The notes beneath the pieces are model-generated. The model saw only the letters and a program-made list of their open reading frames with translations, was not told the origin of the DNA and did no database searches. Below, one piece after another: positions 28,936-37,837 of a stretch of 64,000 nucleotides of DNA. Source of the stretch: Janthinobacterium sp. CG3. Its GTDB lineage: Bacteria > Pseudomonadota > Gammaproteobacteria > Burkholderiales > Burkholderiaceae_D. The DNA lies in the NCBI RefSeq assembly GCF_000344615.1, contig NZ_KB467824.1, forward strand, positions 2,048,702-2,112,701, written 5' to 3'. The translations under genes were made by a program, and so were the position numbers. Each line of letters opens with the position of its first letter. Position 1 is the first letter of the stretch.

Positions 28936-30090
28936 TTACCTCGCTTCCGTCACGCGGCTGCGGACGAAGTTGTTGAATAACACCGCGATCAACAGCATGA
29001 CGCCGAGGAATACGCGGAACCAGTCCGAATTGATGTCGGTGTAGGTGATACCGATCTGCACCACGCCGAAGATCAGCGCGCCGAAGCAGGCCCCGACCAC
29101 CGAGCCGTAGCCGCCGGTCAGCAAGGCGCCGCCGATGACGGCCGCGATGATCGCCTCGAACTCCTTCTGCATGCCGCGGTCGGCGGCGGCCGAGCCGACG
29201 TCGAACACTTGCAGCGTGGCGAACAGGCAGGCGCAGAAGGCGGTAAAGACGAACAGCGAGATCTTGATGGCCTTGACCGGCACGCCGACGTTCTTGGCGG
29301 CGTTGGCGTCGCCGCCGACGGCGAAAATCCAGTTGCCGATGCGGGTGCGGGCCAGCACGAAGCTGCTCACCAGGGCCAGCGCGGCCCACCAGACGATGAC
29401 TTTCGGGATGCCCTTGACCAGCGGCGCGCCGTTGTCGAGCGCGGTGATGACGCCGGCCGAGGCCAGCCACTGGAACAGGCCGGTGCCGACTTCGCCGTGG
29501 AACAGCAGCGTGGCCAGCCAGTCGTGGGCGGCCAGCGTGCCGACGCCGCTGACGATGGTGCGGTTGGCGAACATGATCGACAGCGCCAGCGTCAGGCCGC
29601 GCAGGATGAACAGGAAGGCCAGCGTGACGATGAAGGACGGCAGGCGGGTCTTGATGACCAGGTAGCCGTTGAGCCAGCCCAGCGCCATCGAACCGGCGAA
29701 GGCGAACAGGATGGCGAGCCAGACCGGCCAGCCGAAGTAGACCGACGGGATGGCGATCATCATGCCGGCGAAGCCGATCATCGAGCCGATCGACAGGTCG
29801 AACTCGCCGGCGATCATCAGCACGCAGGCGCCGATGGCGATGATGCCGAGGTAGGCCGCGACCTGCGACCAGTTGACGATGCCGTCCAGGTTGAACATGC
29901 CGGAACCGCCGGCGCTGATGCCGAAGAAGATAAACACCAGCAGCGCGCCGGAGATCGAGGCGAACTCGGGCCGGCCGAACAGGCGCTTGAACCAGGTGAC
30001 CTGGCCGACGCGCTCGTCGGCGCCGGATGTGGCCGGGGGCTGCTGCGCGGGGGCCAGGCCCGGCTGCGCATTCAATTTAACCGCACTCAT
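28936..30090 (-). CDS. Inositol ABC transporter permease (RbsC/IatP type)
   Basis: 384 residues from the ATG at 30090 (AAAGGAAAATGTT upstream). After a polar, Pro-rich N-terminus come about ten hydrophobic helices. Signatures of the RbsC family are seen: LMIAGEFDLSIGSMIGFAGM, RLPSFIVTLAFLFILRGLTLA, IFAVGGDANAAKNVGVPVK and AAVIGGALLTGGYGS. It sits in the inner membrane and pairs with the ATPase just downstream. A 47-base stem-loop separates it from the binding-protein gene. Confidence 0.93.
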   Translation of the reverse strand: MSAVKLNAQPGLAPAQQPPATSGADERVGQVTWFKRLFGRPEFASISGALLVFIFFGISAGGSGMFNLDGIVNWSQVAAYLGIIAIGACVLMIAGEFDLSIGSMIGFAGMMIAIPSVYFGWPVWLAILFAFAGSMALGWLNGYLVIKTRLPSFIVTLAFLFILRGLTLALSIMFANRTIVSGVGTLAAHDWLATLLFHGEVGTGLFQWLASAGVITALDNGAPLVKGIPKVIVWWAALALVSSFVLARTRIGNWIFAVGGDANAAKNVGVPVKAIKISLFVFTAFCACLFATLQVFDVGSAAADRGMQKEFEAIIAAVIGGALLTGGYGSVVGACFGALIFGVVQIGITYTDINSDWFRVFLGVMLLIAVLFNNFVRSRVTEAR

Positions 30091-30158
30091 AACATTTTCC
30101 TTTTCACTTTGCCGCCGTCCACGCCGCCCCGCGAAGGAGCCGGGGACGTTGAAAACAA

Positions 30159-30206
30159 ACCGGCGGCGCAAAATTGCGGGGCTGCCCCCGGCTGCGCGCC
30201 GCCGGT
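30159..30206 (-). terminator. Stem-loop between inositol binding-protein and permease genes
   Basis: A perfect 11-bp inverted repeat (ACCGGCGGCGC / GCGCCGCCGGT) with an inner GGGGC/GCCCC stem. On the minus strand it is followed by TTTGTTTTC. It probably terminates part of the transcription or protects the binding-protein mRNA, giving more binding protein than permease. Confidence 0.65.
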
Positions 30207-30211
30207 CTTTA

Positions 30212-31246
30212 TTAACGGAACTGGCCCGCGTACTTCTCGACCTTGGCGATATTGTCCTTGGTGACGAAGCCGGGACCGGAGCTGATATGCCGCGGGCCGT
30301 ACGACGGCGCCAGGCCGTACTCGGCCAGACGGGCCTTGAACTTCGGATTGGCCATCAGCTTTTCTTTGACCTTGGCCAGGTCGGTGGTCTTGTCCTGCTT
30401 CATGATGGCCATCACGGCGACCGGGATATACCCCTGCAGGTAGGGCTGCTGGTCGATCGCGAACTTGACGCTGCCGTCCTTGATGCCCTTGGCGATCTCG
30501 TCGGACAAGTCGAAGGTGGCGAACCACATCTTGCCCTTGGTACCCATCTTCTCCAGCGCCTTCAGCGAGGCGTGCGCCGAGGTCGGCCCCAGCGCCAGCA
30601 CCGCCTGGGTTTTCGGATTGTTGCGCAGGTAGGCGCTGAGCTTGCTCTCGATGGTGGTCGGGTCTTCGCCGGCGTCCAGCGTGGCGGCCTTGAAATCGAC
30701 CCCGAGCGCCTCGGCGAAGCCGCGGCAGCGTTCGAACGAGGACGGGTTGGTGGCGTAATGGTTGACGCAAACGAAGGACTTGATGCCGGCCGCCTTGGCT
30801 TTTTCACCGGCGCCCTTGCCGGCGTCGTATTCGGGCTGGCCGACGTGCATCACGGCGCCCAGTTGCTCGCTCTGCTCCAGCGTGCCGGAATTGATCGTGA
30901 TCATCGGGATCTTCTTCGCCGCGACCAGGCCCATCGGCTTTTGCAGCACGTTGAAGTCGGCGATGCTGGCGATGACGCCGTCGTAGTTGCGGGCCGCGGC
31001 CTGCTCGACCAGGCGCGCCATGTCGGCCAGGTCGCCGTTGGGCGGATTGCGGTAGTCGACCTGCACGTTGAAGTCTTCACCGGCCTGCTTGACGGCGTTC
31101 TTGATCGTGTTCCACCACGAGTCCGAATCCGGCGCGTGGCTGATCAGCACAAACTTCTCGCCGGCGGCGTAGCTGGTGCTCAGCATCAGTCCGAGGCCGA
31201 TCGCCGCCACGCTCTTCAGAAAAACCGTGCGTTTGTTGCTTTGCAT
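30212..31246 (-). CDS. Inositol-type ABC transporter periplasmic binding protein
   Basis: 344 residues, strong AGGAGA before the ATG, and signal peptide MQSNKRTVFLKSVAAIGLGLMLSTSYAAG. The mature protein is a type I sugar-binding fold of the RbsB/IbpA kind: FVLISHAPDSDSWWNTIKNAVKQAGEDFNVQVDYRNP, then DGVIASIADFNVLQKPM, MHVGQPEYDAGKGAGEKAK and LGPTSAHASLKALEKMG. It is the first gene of the inositol operon, divergent from the RpiR regulator, so it should be the substrate-capturing component. The ligand is assigned by context. Confidence 0.92.
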   Translation of the reverse strand: MQSNKRTVFLKSVAAIGLGLMLSTSYAAGEKFVLISHAPDSDSWWNTIKNAVKQAGEDFNVQVDYRNPPNGDLADMARLVEQAAARNYDGVIASIADFNVLQKPMGLVAAKKIPMITINSGTLEQSEQLGAVMHVGQPEYDAGKGAGEKAKAAGIKSFVCVNHYATNPSSFERCRGFAEALGVDFKAATLDAGEDPTTIESKLSAYLRNNPKTQAVLALGPTSAHASLKALEKMGTKGKMWFATFDLSDEIAKGIKDGSVKFAIDQQPYLQGYIPVAVMAIMKQDKTTDLAKVKEKLMANPKFKARLAEYGLAPSYGPRHISSGPGFVTKDNIAKVEKYAGQFR

Positions 31247-31368
31247 AAATGTCTCCTAGATGGATGATTTTTACCTGCTTATTGTCTGGTGCGTCACCGG
31301 CCAAGCCAAGACGGCCGTCATCGCACTGTGAACAGGTTAATCCACAAAAAACCGAAATGCAATTAAAT

Positions 31369-31405
31369 TTTCAAAATAATTTGAAATAGAAAATCGTTTC
31401 TATTT
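31369..31405. promoter_or_regulatory. Twin palindromes: probable inositol-regulator operator
   Basis: TTTCAAA-ATAA-TTTGAAA (31369-31386) and AAATAGAAA-ATCG-TTTCTATTT (31384-31405) are perfect inverted repeats, both with 4-base spacers, side by side in the divergent iol promoter. Both hold the GAA/TTC half-sites expected for RpiR-type IolR proteins. Confidence 0.65.
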
Positions 31406-31425
31406 TGTCGGAACGGCCCTATAAT
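31397..31425 (+). promoter_or_regulatory. Promoter of the rpiR-iolG transcript
   Basis: TTTCTA (31397-31402), 17 bases, TATAAT (31420-31425). The -10 box is consensus; the -35 box lies in the right palindrome of the operator, so repression by occupancy would be direct. The start codon is 28 bases downstream. Confidence 0.6.
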
Positions 31426-31453
31426 TATTGCCAGAACAGCAGAAAGGTAAGCC

Positions 31454-32320
31454 ATGGCCGAAACCGCCCCGATCGACAAACTAATGCAACACATCGCCGA
31501 CGAATACGACGCGCTGTCGCGCCAGTTGAAGGTGATCGCCCAATACGTAGAGAAGCACCGCGCCAGCCTGATGCTTGAGCGCATCAGCGACATCGCCGGC
31601 GCCTGCGACGTGCAACCGTCGGCCATCGTCCGCTTCGCCCAGCGCTTCGGCTACTCCGGCTTTAGCGAAATGCAGGACGTGTTCCGCCAGGCCTACACCG
31701 AGCAGGCCAGCGCGACGCCGAACTACCAGCAGCGCATCCGCAAGCTCATCGACACGCGCGACGACAAAATCAGCGTCGGCGACATGACGCGCGAATTCGT
31801 CGGCGCCAGCCGCGACGGCCTCGACGACCTCGCCGCCGGACTCGACGACGCCCAGTTGGAGGCGGCCGTGACCTTGCTGCAAAAGGCCGACAACATCTAC
31901 GTCGTCGGCGTGCGGCGCTCGTTCCCGATCGCCTCCTACATCGCCTACGCGCTGGAACACACCGCCAAGCGGGTGCACCTGGTGTCCGGGCTGGGCGGCA
32001 TGCACCGCGAGCAGATGCGCAGCATCCGCGGCGGCGACGTGGCCATCGCCATCAGCTTCGCGCCCTACGGCAAGGAAACCCAGCAATGCGCCAGGCTGGC
32101 GCACGACAACGGCGCCAAGGTGCTGGTCATCACCGACAGCAAACTGGCGCCGCTGGCGCGCACCGCCGACGCGCTGCTGACCGTGACCGAAGGCAGCGCC
32201 TTCGCCTTCCGCTCGCTCACCAGCACCATTTGCCTGTGCCAGGCGCTGTTCATCGCGCTGGCCTACAAACTTGAGTTAGACATCGAAGAAATCAAACAAC
32301 CAGGAGAAGACAATGATTGA
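31454..32320 (+). CDS. iolR: RpiR/MurR-family regulator of inositol genes
   Basis: 288 residues. The N-terminal HTH (about 1-77, VEKHRASLMLERISDIAGACDVQPSAIVRFAQRFGYSGFSEMQ) and C-terminal SIS sugar-phosphate-binding domain (about 125-265, DNIYVVGVRRSFPIASYIAYAL, RGGDVAIAISFAPYGKETQQ, VLVITDSKLAPLARTAD) define the family. In rhizobia and relatives, such regulators (IolR) repress inositol genes until a pathway phosphate intermediate binds the SIS domain. It is divergent from the iol operon and overlaps iolG by eight bases. Palindromes between the divergent starts are its likely sites. Confidence 0.9.
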   Translation: MAETAPIDKLMQHIADEYDALSRQLKVIAQYVEKHRASLMLERISDIAGACDVQPSAIVRFAQRFGYSGFSEMQDVFRQAYTEQASATPNYQQRIRKLIDTRDDKISVGDMTREFVGASRDGLDDLAAGLDDAQLEAAVTLLQKADNIYVVGVRRSFPIASYIAYALEHTAKRVHLVSGLGGMHREQMRSIRGGDVAIAISFAPYGKETQQCARLAHDNGAKVLVITDSKLAPLARTADALLTVTEGSAFAFRSLTSTICLCQALFIALAYKLELDIEEIKQPGEDND

Positions 32321-33299
32321 AGTAGCACTGTTCGGCGCCGGCCGCATCGGCAAAATCCACGCCGCCAACCTCGCCGCCCAGCCGGGCGTGCGGTTCAAAT
32401 ACGTGGTCGACGTCAACGCCGAGGCGGCCCTGGCGTTGGCCGCGCAGCACGGCGGGCGCGCCGCCAGCGTCGCCGAAGCGCTGGCCGACCCGGCCATCAA
32501 AGCCGTGGTCATCGCCTCCAGCAGCGACACCCACTCCGACTTGATCCAGCGTTCGGCGGCGGCCGGCAAGGCGATCTTCTGCGAAAAACCGGTCGACCTG
32601 ACGGTGGCGCGGGCGCGCGCCTGCGCCGCGGCGGTGGCCGAAGCGGGCGTGCTGTGCATGATCGGCTTCCAGCGCCGCTACGACCCGACCTTCGCCGCCG
32701 TCAAGGCGCGCATAGCCGCGGGCGAGATCGGCGTGCCGGAAATGCTCGTCGTCACCAGCCGCGACCCGGGCGCGCCGCCGGTCAGCTACATCGAAAGCTC
32801 TGGCGGCATCTTCAAAGACATGCTGATCCACGACTTCGACATCTTCCGCTGGATCCTCGACGACGAAGCCGTCAGCGTGCACGCCACCGGCAGCTGCCTG
32901 ACCGACCCGGCGATCGGCGCGGCGGGCGACCTCGACTGCACGGCCGTGACCATCCGCACCGCCAAGGGCCGCCTGTGCCAGATCAACACCAGCCGGCGCG
33001 CGGCCTACGGCTACGACCAGCGCTTCGAAGTGCTGGGCAGCGAAGGCATGCTCCAGGCCGGCAACCACAAACCGACCGAAGTGGTGCTGCACAACGGCGC
33101 CAGCGTCAGCGAAGACAAGCCCGAGCACTTCTTCCTGGAGCGCTACCGCGTCGCCTACGCCAACGAAATGGCGCACTTCTTCGACGCCCTGACCAACGGC
33201 ACGGCGCTGCGCACGACCGTACAAGACGGCCTGAAAGCGCTGGAACTGGCCGAAGCGGCAACCACCTCCTGGCGCGAAAACCGCGTCGTCACCCTGTAA
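32313..33299 (+). CDS. iolG: Inositol 2-dehydrogenase
   Basis: 328 residues. It oxidises myo-inositol to 2-keto-myo-inositol with NAD, the first pathway step. Gfo/Idh/MocA features: the Rossmann motif GAGRIGKIHAANLAAQPGV at the N-terminus, the catalytic EKP in AIFCEKPVDL, FQRRYDPTFAAVK, and the catalytic Asp/His region GGIFKDMLIHDFDIFRWIL. The LTVARARACAAAVAEAGVLCMIGFQRRYDP region matches IolG rather than other family members. It starts inside the end of the regulator gene and is followed after 60 bases by a second dehydrogenase. Confidence 0.95.
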   Translation: MIEVALFGAGRIGKIHAANLAAQPGVRFKYVVDVNAEAALALAAQHGGRAASVAEALADPAIKAVVIASSSDTHSDLIQRSAAAGKAIFCEKPVDLTVARARACAAAVAEAGVLCMIGFQRRYDPTFAAVKARIAAGEIGVPEMLVVTSRDPGAPPVSYIESSGGIFKDMLIHDFDIFRWILDDEAVSVHATGSCLTDPAIGAAGDLDCTAVTIRTAKGRLCQINTSRRAAYGYDQRFEVLGSEGMLQAGNHKPTEVVLHNGASVSEDKPEHFFLERYRVAYANEMAHFFDALTNGTALRTTVQDGLKALELAEAATTSWRENRVVTL

Positions 33300-33359
33300 C
33301 GCAACACCCCTGGGGCGCCCCCATTGTGTTGAATTTGTAATTTATAGACGGAGACTGTC

Positions 33360-34382
33360 ATGCAGAAGAAGAAATTGAATATCGGTATAGTCGGCCTCGG
33401 CCGGCTGGGCCAGCGCCACGCCGTCAATCTGGCGCAGCGCGTGCCGAACGCCGAGGTGGTTGCCGCCTGCAGCCCGCTGCCGGCCGAACTGGACTGGGCC
33501 GCGACCACGCTGGGTATCACGCAGGGTTACGCCGATTACAGCGCCCTGCTCGCCCACCCCGGCCTGGACGCGGTGTTCCTGGTGACGCCGACGTCGCTGC
33601 ACGCCGACCAGATCATCGAGGCGCTGCGCGCCGGCAAGCATGTGTTTTGCGAGAAGCCGCTGTCGCTCGATCTGGCCGACTGCCTGAAGGTCGAGGCCGA
33701 GGCCGCCCGCCATCCGCATTTGACCATCATGATCGGTTTCGTGCGCCGCTTCGACGCCAGTTATCACGACGCCCACCAGAAGATCCAGCAAGGCATGGTC
33801 GGCAAACCGTATCTGATCCGCTCGCAGACCTGCGACCAGAACGACCCGAGCGGCGCCTTCATGCGCTTCGCGCCGACCAGCGGCGGCATTTTCCTCGACT
33901 GCAGCGTGCACGATATCGACCTGGCGCGCTGGCTGCTGGGCAATCCGGCGCCGAAACGCGTCTACGCCAGCGGCACCAACGCCATCCATACCGGCCTGAG
34001 CGCATTTGGCGACGTCGACAACGGTTTGGGTACGGTGGAGTTCGCCGACGGCAGCATCGCCTCGTTCATGGCCTCGCGCACGATGGCGCACGGCCACGAG
34101 ACGCTCACCGAGGTGTTCGGCACCGCCGGGCGCCTGAGCGTGGGCAGCAACCCGCGCCTGAACCGCGTCGAGATCTCCGACCGGCACGGCGTGCGCAACG
34201 AATGCACGCCCGATTTTTACGCGCGCTTCAGCGACGCCTTTCTGGTTGAGGCGCAGGAATTCACCGACGCCGCGCTGGGCCTGCGCCAGCTGTCGCTGAC
34301 GCTGCACGACGCCACCGAGGCGACCCGCATCGGCCTGGCCATGACGCAGGCGATGCGCGAGCAGCGCCCGGTCGAGTTCTAA
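33360..34382 (+). CDS. Gfo/Idh/MocA dehydrogenase, probably for scyllo-inositol or another inositol isomer
   Basis: 340 residues, same fold as IolG but clearly a different subgroup. It has GIVGLGRLGQRHAVNLAQRVP, HVFCEKPLSLDLADC, MIGFVRRFDASYHDAHQKI and GGIFLDCSVHDIDLARWLLGNP, with the EKP lysine and the D/H catalytic pair intact. Similar second dehydrogenases beside iolG convert scyllo- or chiro-inositol (or their inososes) into pathway intermediates. The 60-base gap has a purine-rich GACGGAGACTG before the ATG, so it is likely co-transcribed with iolG. The isomer is inferred, not shown. Confidence 0.88.
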   Translation: MQKKKLNIGIVGLGRLGQRHAVNLAQRVPNAEVVAACSPLPAELDWAATTLGITQGYADYSALLAHPGLDAVFLVTPTSLHADQIIEALRAGKHVFCEKPLSLDLADCLKVEAEAARHPHLTIMIGFVRRFDASYHDAHQKIQQGMVGKPYLIRSQTCDQNDPSGAFMRFAPTSGGIFLDCSVHDIDLARWLLGNPAPKRVYASGTNAIHTGLSAFGDVDNGLGTVEFADGSIASFMASRTMAHGHETLTEVFGTAGRLSVGSNPRLNRVEISDRHGVRNECTPDFYARFSDAFLVEAQEFTDAALGLRQLSLTLHDATEATRIGLAMTQAMREQRPVEF

Positions 34383-34393
34383 GCCGCATAGCG

Positions 34394-36526
34394 TTAATAC
34401 CTGTGCTCCAGCGTGAGACGCAGGCCGCGGTTGCTGCGCGAGCGTGCGCTGCGCAGCGTGGCGCCGCCGTCGTCCGCGTAATAGCTTGCGCTGTAGCTGT
34501 CCTGGCGCAGCAAGTTGAAGGCCGAGGCGCGCAATTGCGTCAACGGTGAAAATTTCATCAGGCCATACAGGTCCAGCGTCCGCGTCGGCGAGCCCCCATT
34601 GCTGAGGAAAGCCGACACGCTGACAGCCGCCGCGCTCTTGAAGCCGTAATTGCCGCCCGCGCTCAGCCGCGCGTCGACGCGGTAATCCAGACCGACGTTG
34701 GCGCTGAACGGCGTTTGCCCGCCCAGGCGGTTGTTCGGGCCGGGCACCGAATCCAGCGCCGACCAGTTGCGCGACAGGTTGAACTTGACGTCGACCGGCG
34801 GCGCCAGCGGCAACGCCACCTCGAATTCGATACCACGCACCGAGGCGTTGCCATCGTTGACGGGGCTGGCGATCCACACGCCGTTTTCCCGGTACAGGCG
34901 CTCGACGGTGACATCCTTGACGCGCCGGACGAATGCGCTGACGCTGAGCATGCCGGACTTGGCGAAGTAATGCTCGAAAGCGGCGTCCAAGCCCCAGGCC
35001 AGCTCGGGACGCAATTGCGGATTGCCCTGCCGGTCCGGATTGGTGGGGCCGTTATCGTTATTCGCGGTGTAGCGCCGCGGGATCAGGCTGGGCGTCGTCG
35101 GGGCCTTGTAACTGCGCGTCAGGGCAAGGCGGACTTGGTCTTTTTCGCTGCCCGGCAGCTTCCACAGCGTTTGCAGCACCGGACTCCATACCCCGGAGCG
35201 GTTGTGGACCGGGAGCACGACATTGCTCAAGCTATCCGTGTACAGCCCTTCCCAGCGCAGGCCCAGATACATCTGCCAGCGCGGCGTGATATCCCATTCG
35301 TCCTGCACGAAGAACGCCAGCCGTTTCACCCTGGCGTCGTAGTTTTCATCCAGGTCGCCCCGCGCCACGCCGAAGCCATCAACGTCGTGCTGCAAACGGT
35401 ATTCGCCGCGCCTGGTAAGGGAACCGTCCCAGCCGGCCACCAGGCTGTGCCCCGTGAAGAAGGGAGCCGCATACTTGCCGCTCGACGTCAGCTGGTCGTC
35501 GCGCGCCTCGGAGTCGACGGTCCTGTCTAGCCCGCGCGCGCCATTCGCCGCGGCGCCCAGAAAGACGTAATGGATCTTGCGCCTGTTGTGAATAATGCCG
35601 AGCTTGACGTCGAGGCGGGCCCCGTCCGCGCCGCTGTGCGTCCAGGCGATATCGCTGCGTACCGTGTCGACGCGGTTGTCGGCGGCGAAGGAGTTGACCG
35701 GGTAGTCGCTGGGAGCGCCCAGCAGGGTCGTTTCGACGCTGCTGCCGTGCCGCTTCGAGTCGCTCAGTTCCACCAAGCTTTGCGAGGTCAGCGTGTCCGC
35801 GTTATCCAGCGTCCATTGAAGACGCGGCGCCAACGCCAGCGAGCGGTTGATAATGTTATATTGGTAGCGCGACTCGCGCCGCAGATCGACGATGCCGTCC
35901 GGGCCGGCGCCCGCAAGCTGTTCCCGCCCGCCCGGTTCCGACACCTTGTCCTGCTTTGCCACGCCGCCGACGCTGTACGACAAGCCGGCGAGGCGGTCGG
36001 TGAGCTGCAGCGACACGTTAGGCGTGGTGCCGGCGCGGTCGCTGACGGCGCCCAGCTTGGCTTCGCGCTGGCGCTTGGCGCCCGCTTTTCTCAACACGAT
36101 ATTGATCGTGCCGGCGATCGCTTGCGCCGCGTATTCGACCGTCGGCGCGCGCAGCAGCTCGACCCGTTCGATCAGTTCCGGCGAAATGGAATCGATGGAA
36201 AAACCGTTCGGAACGGGGTCGCCGTTGACGAGGATCTGGGTATAACCGTTGCCGAGGCCGCGCACGCGGATGTCGCCGGAGACGGTCACGCCGGGCAGGC
36301 GCTTGAGCACATCCGACAAGCTGGTATCGCCGTAACGGTCGATATCGGCACGGCTGACGACCAGTTTCGCCGTGGTGTCGCCCTGTCGCCGCGCCAGAGC
36401 GCCAGGGCCGACGATCTCCACCGTCGCCATCGGCGCCGCATCCGTCGACGGGATCTGTTGCGGCTGCGCCGCGGAACACAGCGCGCCGAGAACGGCGGAA
36501 AAAACGACTTGCTTCTGAAATGCCAT
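34394..36526 (-). CDS. TonB-dependent outer-membrane receptor
   Basis: 710 residues with an N-terminal signal (MAFQKQVVFSAVLGALCSAAQ). A plug domain (about 50-160) has DTTAKLVVSRADIDRYGDTSLSDVLKRLPGVTVSG, RVRGLGNGYTQILVNGDPVP and ISPELIERVELLRAP. The 22-strand barrel ends SNRGLRLTLEHRY with the terminal aromatic. A TonB box-like stretch (MATVEIVG) precedes the plug. It takes up an unidentified ligand using the proton motive force. No siderophore or cobalamin genes adjoin it. It diverges from the LytS-type kinase gene, sharing its upstream region, so that two-component system may control it. Confidence 0.92.
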   Translation of the reverse strand: MAFQKQVVFSAVLGALCSAAQPQQIPSTDAAPMATVEIVGPGALARRQGDTTAKLVVSRADIDRYGDTSLSDVLKRLPGVTVSGDIRVRGLGNGYTQILVNGDPVPNGFSIDSISPELIERVELLRAPTVEYAAQAIAGTINIVLRKAGAKRQREAKLGAVSDRAGTTPNVSLQLTDRLAGLSYSVGGVAKQDKVSEPGGREQLAGAGPDGIVDLRRESRYQYNIINRSLALAPRLQWTLDNADTLTSQSLVELSDSKRHGSSVETTLLGAPSDYPVNSFAADNRVDTVRSDIAWTHSGADGARLDVKLGIIHNRRKIHYVFLGAAANGARGLDRTVDSEARDDQLTSSGKYAAPFFTGHSLVAGWDGSLTRRGEYRLQHDVDGFGVARGDLDENYDARVKRLAFFVQDEWDITPRWQMYLGLRWEGLYTDSLSNVVLPVHNRSGVWSPVLQTLWKLPGSEKDQVRLALTRSYKAPTTPSLIPRRYTANNDNGPTNPDRQGNPQLRPELAWGLDAAFEHYFAKSGMLSVSAFVRRVKDVTVERLYRENGVWIASPVNDGNASVRGIEFEVALPLAPPVDVKFNLSRNWSALDSVPGPNNRLGGQTPFSANVGLDYRVDARLSAGGNYGFKSAAAVSVSAFLSNGGSPTRTLDLYGLMKFSPLTQLRASAFNLLRQDSYSASYYADDGGATLRSARSRSNRGLRLTLEHRY

Positions 36527-36673
36527 GGCGGATTCTGTATTTCTCTATGTGGGTGAACGGTGCGGTCGCCAGTATGACGCCGCCATTGGCGCCCACGCAG
36601 CAGCGAAGTGATGAAACGCCGGTACGGCGTGACGAGTTCCCGGCGGGCCCCCGGTGGCAGCGAATAGCGCTGG

Positions 36674-36679
36674 TATACT
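36674..36679 (+). promoter_or_regulatory. Possible -10 box close to the sensor-kinase start
   Basis: TATACT at 36674-36679, preceded by TG one base upstream (TGGTATACT, an extended -10 form), lies only nine bases before the ATG at 36688. If used, the kinase mRNA would be leaderless or nearly so. Confidence 0.35.
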
Positions 36680-36687
36680 CGCCATCA

Positions 36688-37827
36688 ATGAACCCGCCGC
36701 CGATCTCCAACCCAACCGTCGCGCTTGCCGCATGGCGCAGCCGCATCCATACCATCCTGACGAACGTGCTGGCGTGGACCGGCATCTGCGCGGCCGGCGC
36801 ACTCGCCTCCTACAACGACCATGTGCGCGCGGGCGCACCGGAAAGCTATCTCAACTATTTCGAGCGCTGGTGGGTTTTCCACGTGCCGATGATGATATTT
36901 AGCGCCGGCCTCAGCCTTGCCCTGACGCGCTGGCCGGCACTGTTCGACAGCAAGCGCCGGGCGACGTTGATCTATGCGGGATTGTTGCTGTTATTCCTGC
37001 CCGGCGAATGGCTGTTCGTGGCGGCCGTGAGTTTGCACAACAAAGGCGGCGGCGTGACGCTGGACAGCGCCTGGCAAGCGCTGCTGGGCATGAGCAAGTT
37101 CGACGGGTTCACCGAGTTCGCCTGGATGACCGGCACCTTCCTGGCGATGGTCGCCATGGGCAACTGGCGCCGCGCCAAGGCGCGCGAGCTGGCGTGGCAG
37201 CGCTCACAGACCGACAACCTGAACCTGCACCTGGCGCTGGAGCAGCAGCGCATGCTGTCCTTGCGCGCCCAACTGGAACCGCATTTCATCTTCAACGCGC
37301 TCAATGCGATCAGCGCGCTGGTGCGTACCGGCGACAAGAGCGTCGCGCTGACCGGCATCAGCCGCCTGAGCGACCTGCTGCGTTACGCCTTGTCGGCCAG
37401 CTTGCGTGACACGGTGACCATTGCCGAAGAACTGCAATTCGTCCGCGACTACCTGGCGTTGCAAGCGCTGCGCTACGGCGAACGCCTGCAATTCCACATC
37501 GAAGGCGACGACGACGTCGTCCAGGGCGGCGACTGCCCGCCCCTGCTGCTGCAACCGCTGATCGAAAACGCCCTGCGCCACGACCTCGATTGCCATGGCG
37601 GCTCGAGCGACATCCGGCTGTCGTTCGCGCGCAGCGGCAAGGACGTGCTGATCAGCGTATCGAATCCGGTCAGCCGGCACGTATCGCCCAATCCCGGCAT
37701 GGGACTCGGCCTGCGCAACACCCGCTTACGCCTGAAGCTGAGCAGCGCCGCGGCCTCGCTGCACACCGAGTTGCGCGCCGAGCGCTTCCTGGTCGAAATC
37801 CGCATGCCCCTCACCGTGGCCGACTGA
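36688..37827 (+). CDS. LytS-type sensor histidine kinase
   Basis: 379 residues from the ATG at 36688; upstream in-frame ATGs overlap the divergent receptor gene and lack a helix-like or coding pattern. Four hydrophobic segments (about 20-145: ILTNVLAWTGICAAGALAS, HVPMMIFSAGLSLAL, LIYAGLLLLFLPGEWLFVAAVS, FAWMTGTFLAMVAM) anchor it in the inner membrane. The kinase core has the phosphoacceptor His in LEPHFIFNALNAISALVR, then PPLLLQPLIENALRHDL (N box) and GMGLGLRNTRLRL (G box), the LytS/YehU type. It is ten bases upstream of its LytTR partner. The signal is unknown. Confidence 0.92.
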   Translation: MNPPPISNPTVALAAWRSRIHTILTNVLAWTGICAAGALASYNDHVRAGAPESYLNYFERWWVFHVPMMIFSAGLSLALTRWPALFDSKRRATLIYAGLLLLFLPGEWLFVAAVSLHNKGGGVTLDSAWQALLGMSKFDGFTEFAWMTGTFLAMVAMGNWRRAKARELAWQRSQTDNLNLHLALEQQRMLSLRAQLEPHFIFNALNAISALVRTGDKSVALTGISRLSDLLRYALSASLRDTVTIAEELQFVRDYLALQALRYGERLQFHIEGDDDVVQGGDCPPLLLQPLIENALRHDLDCHGGSSDIRLSFARSGKDVLISVSNPVSRHVSPNPGMGLGLRNTRLRLKLSSAAASLHTELRAERFLVEIRMPLTVAD

Positions 37828-37837
37828 GGCCACGCCG

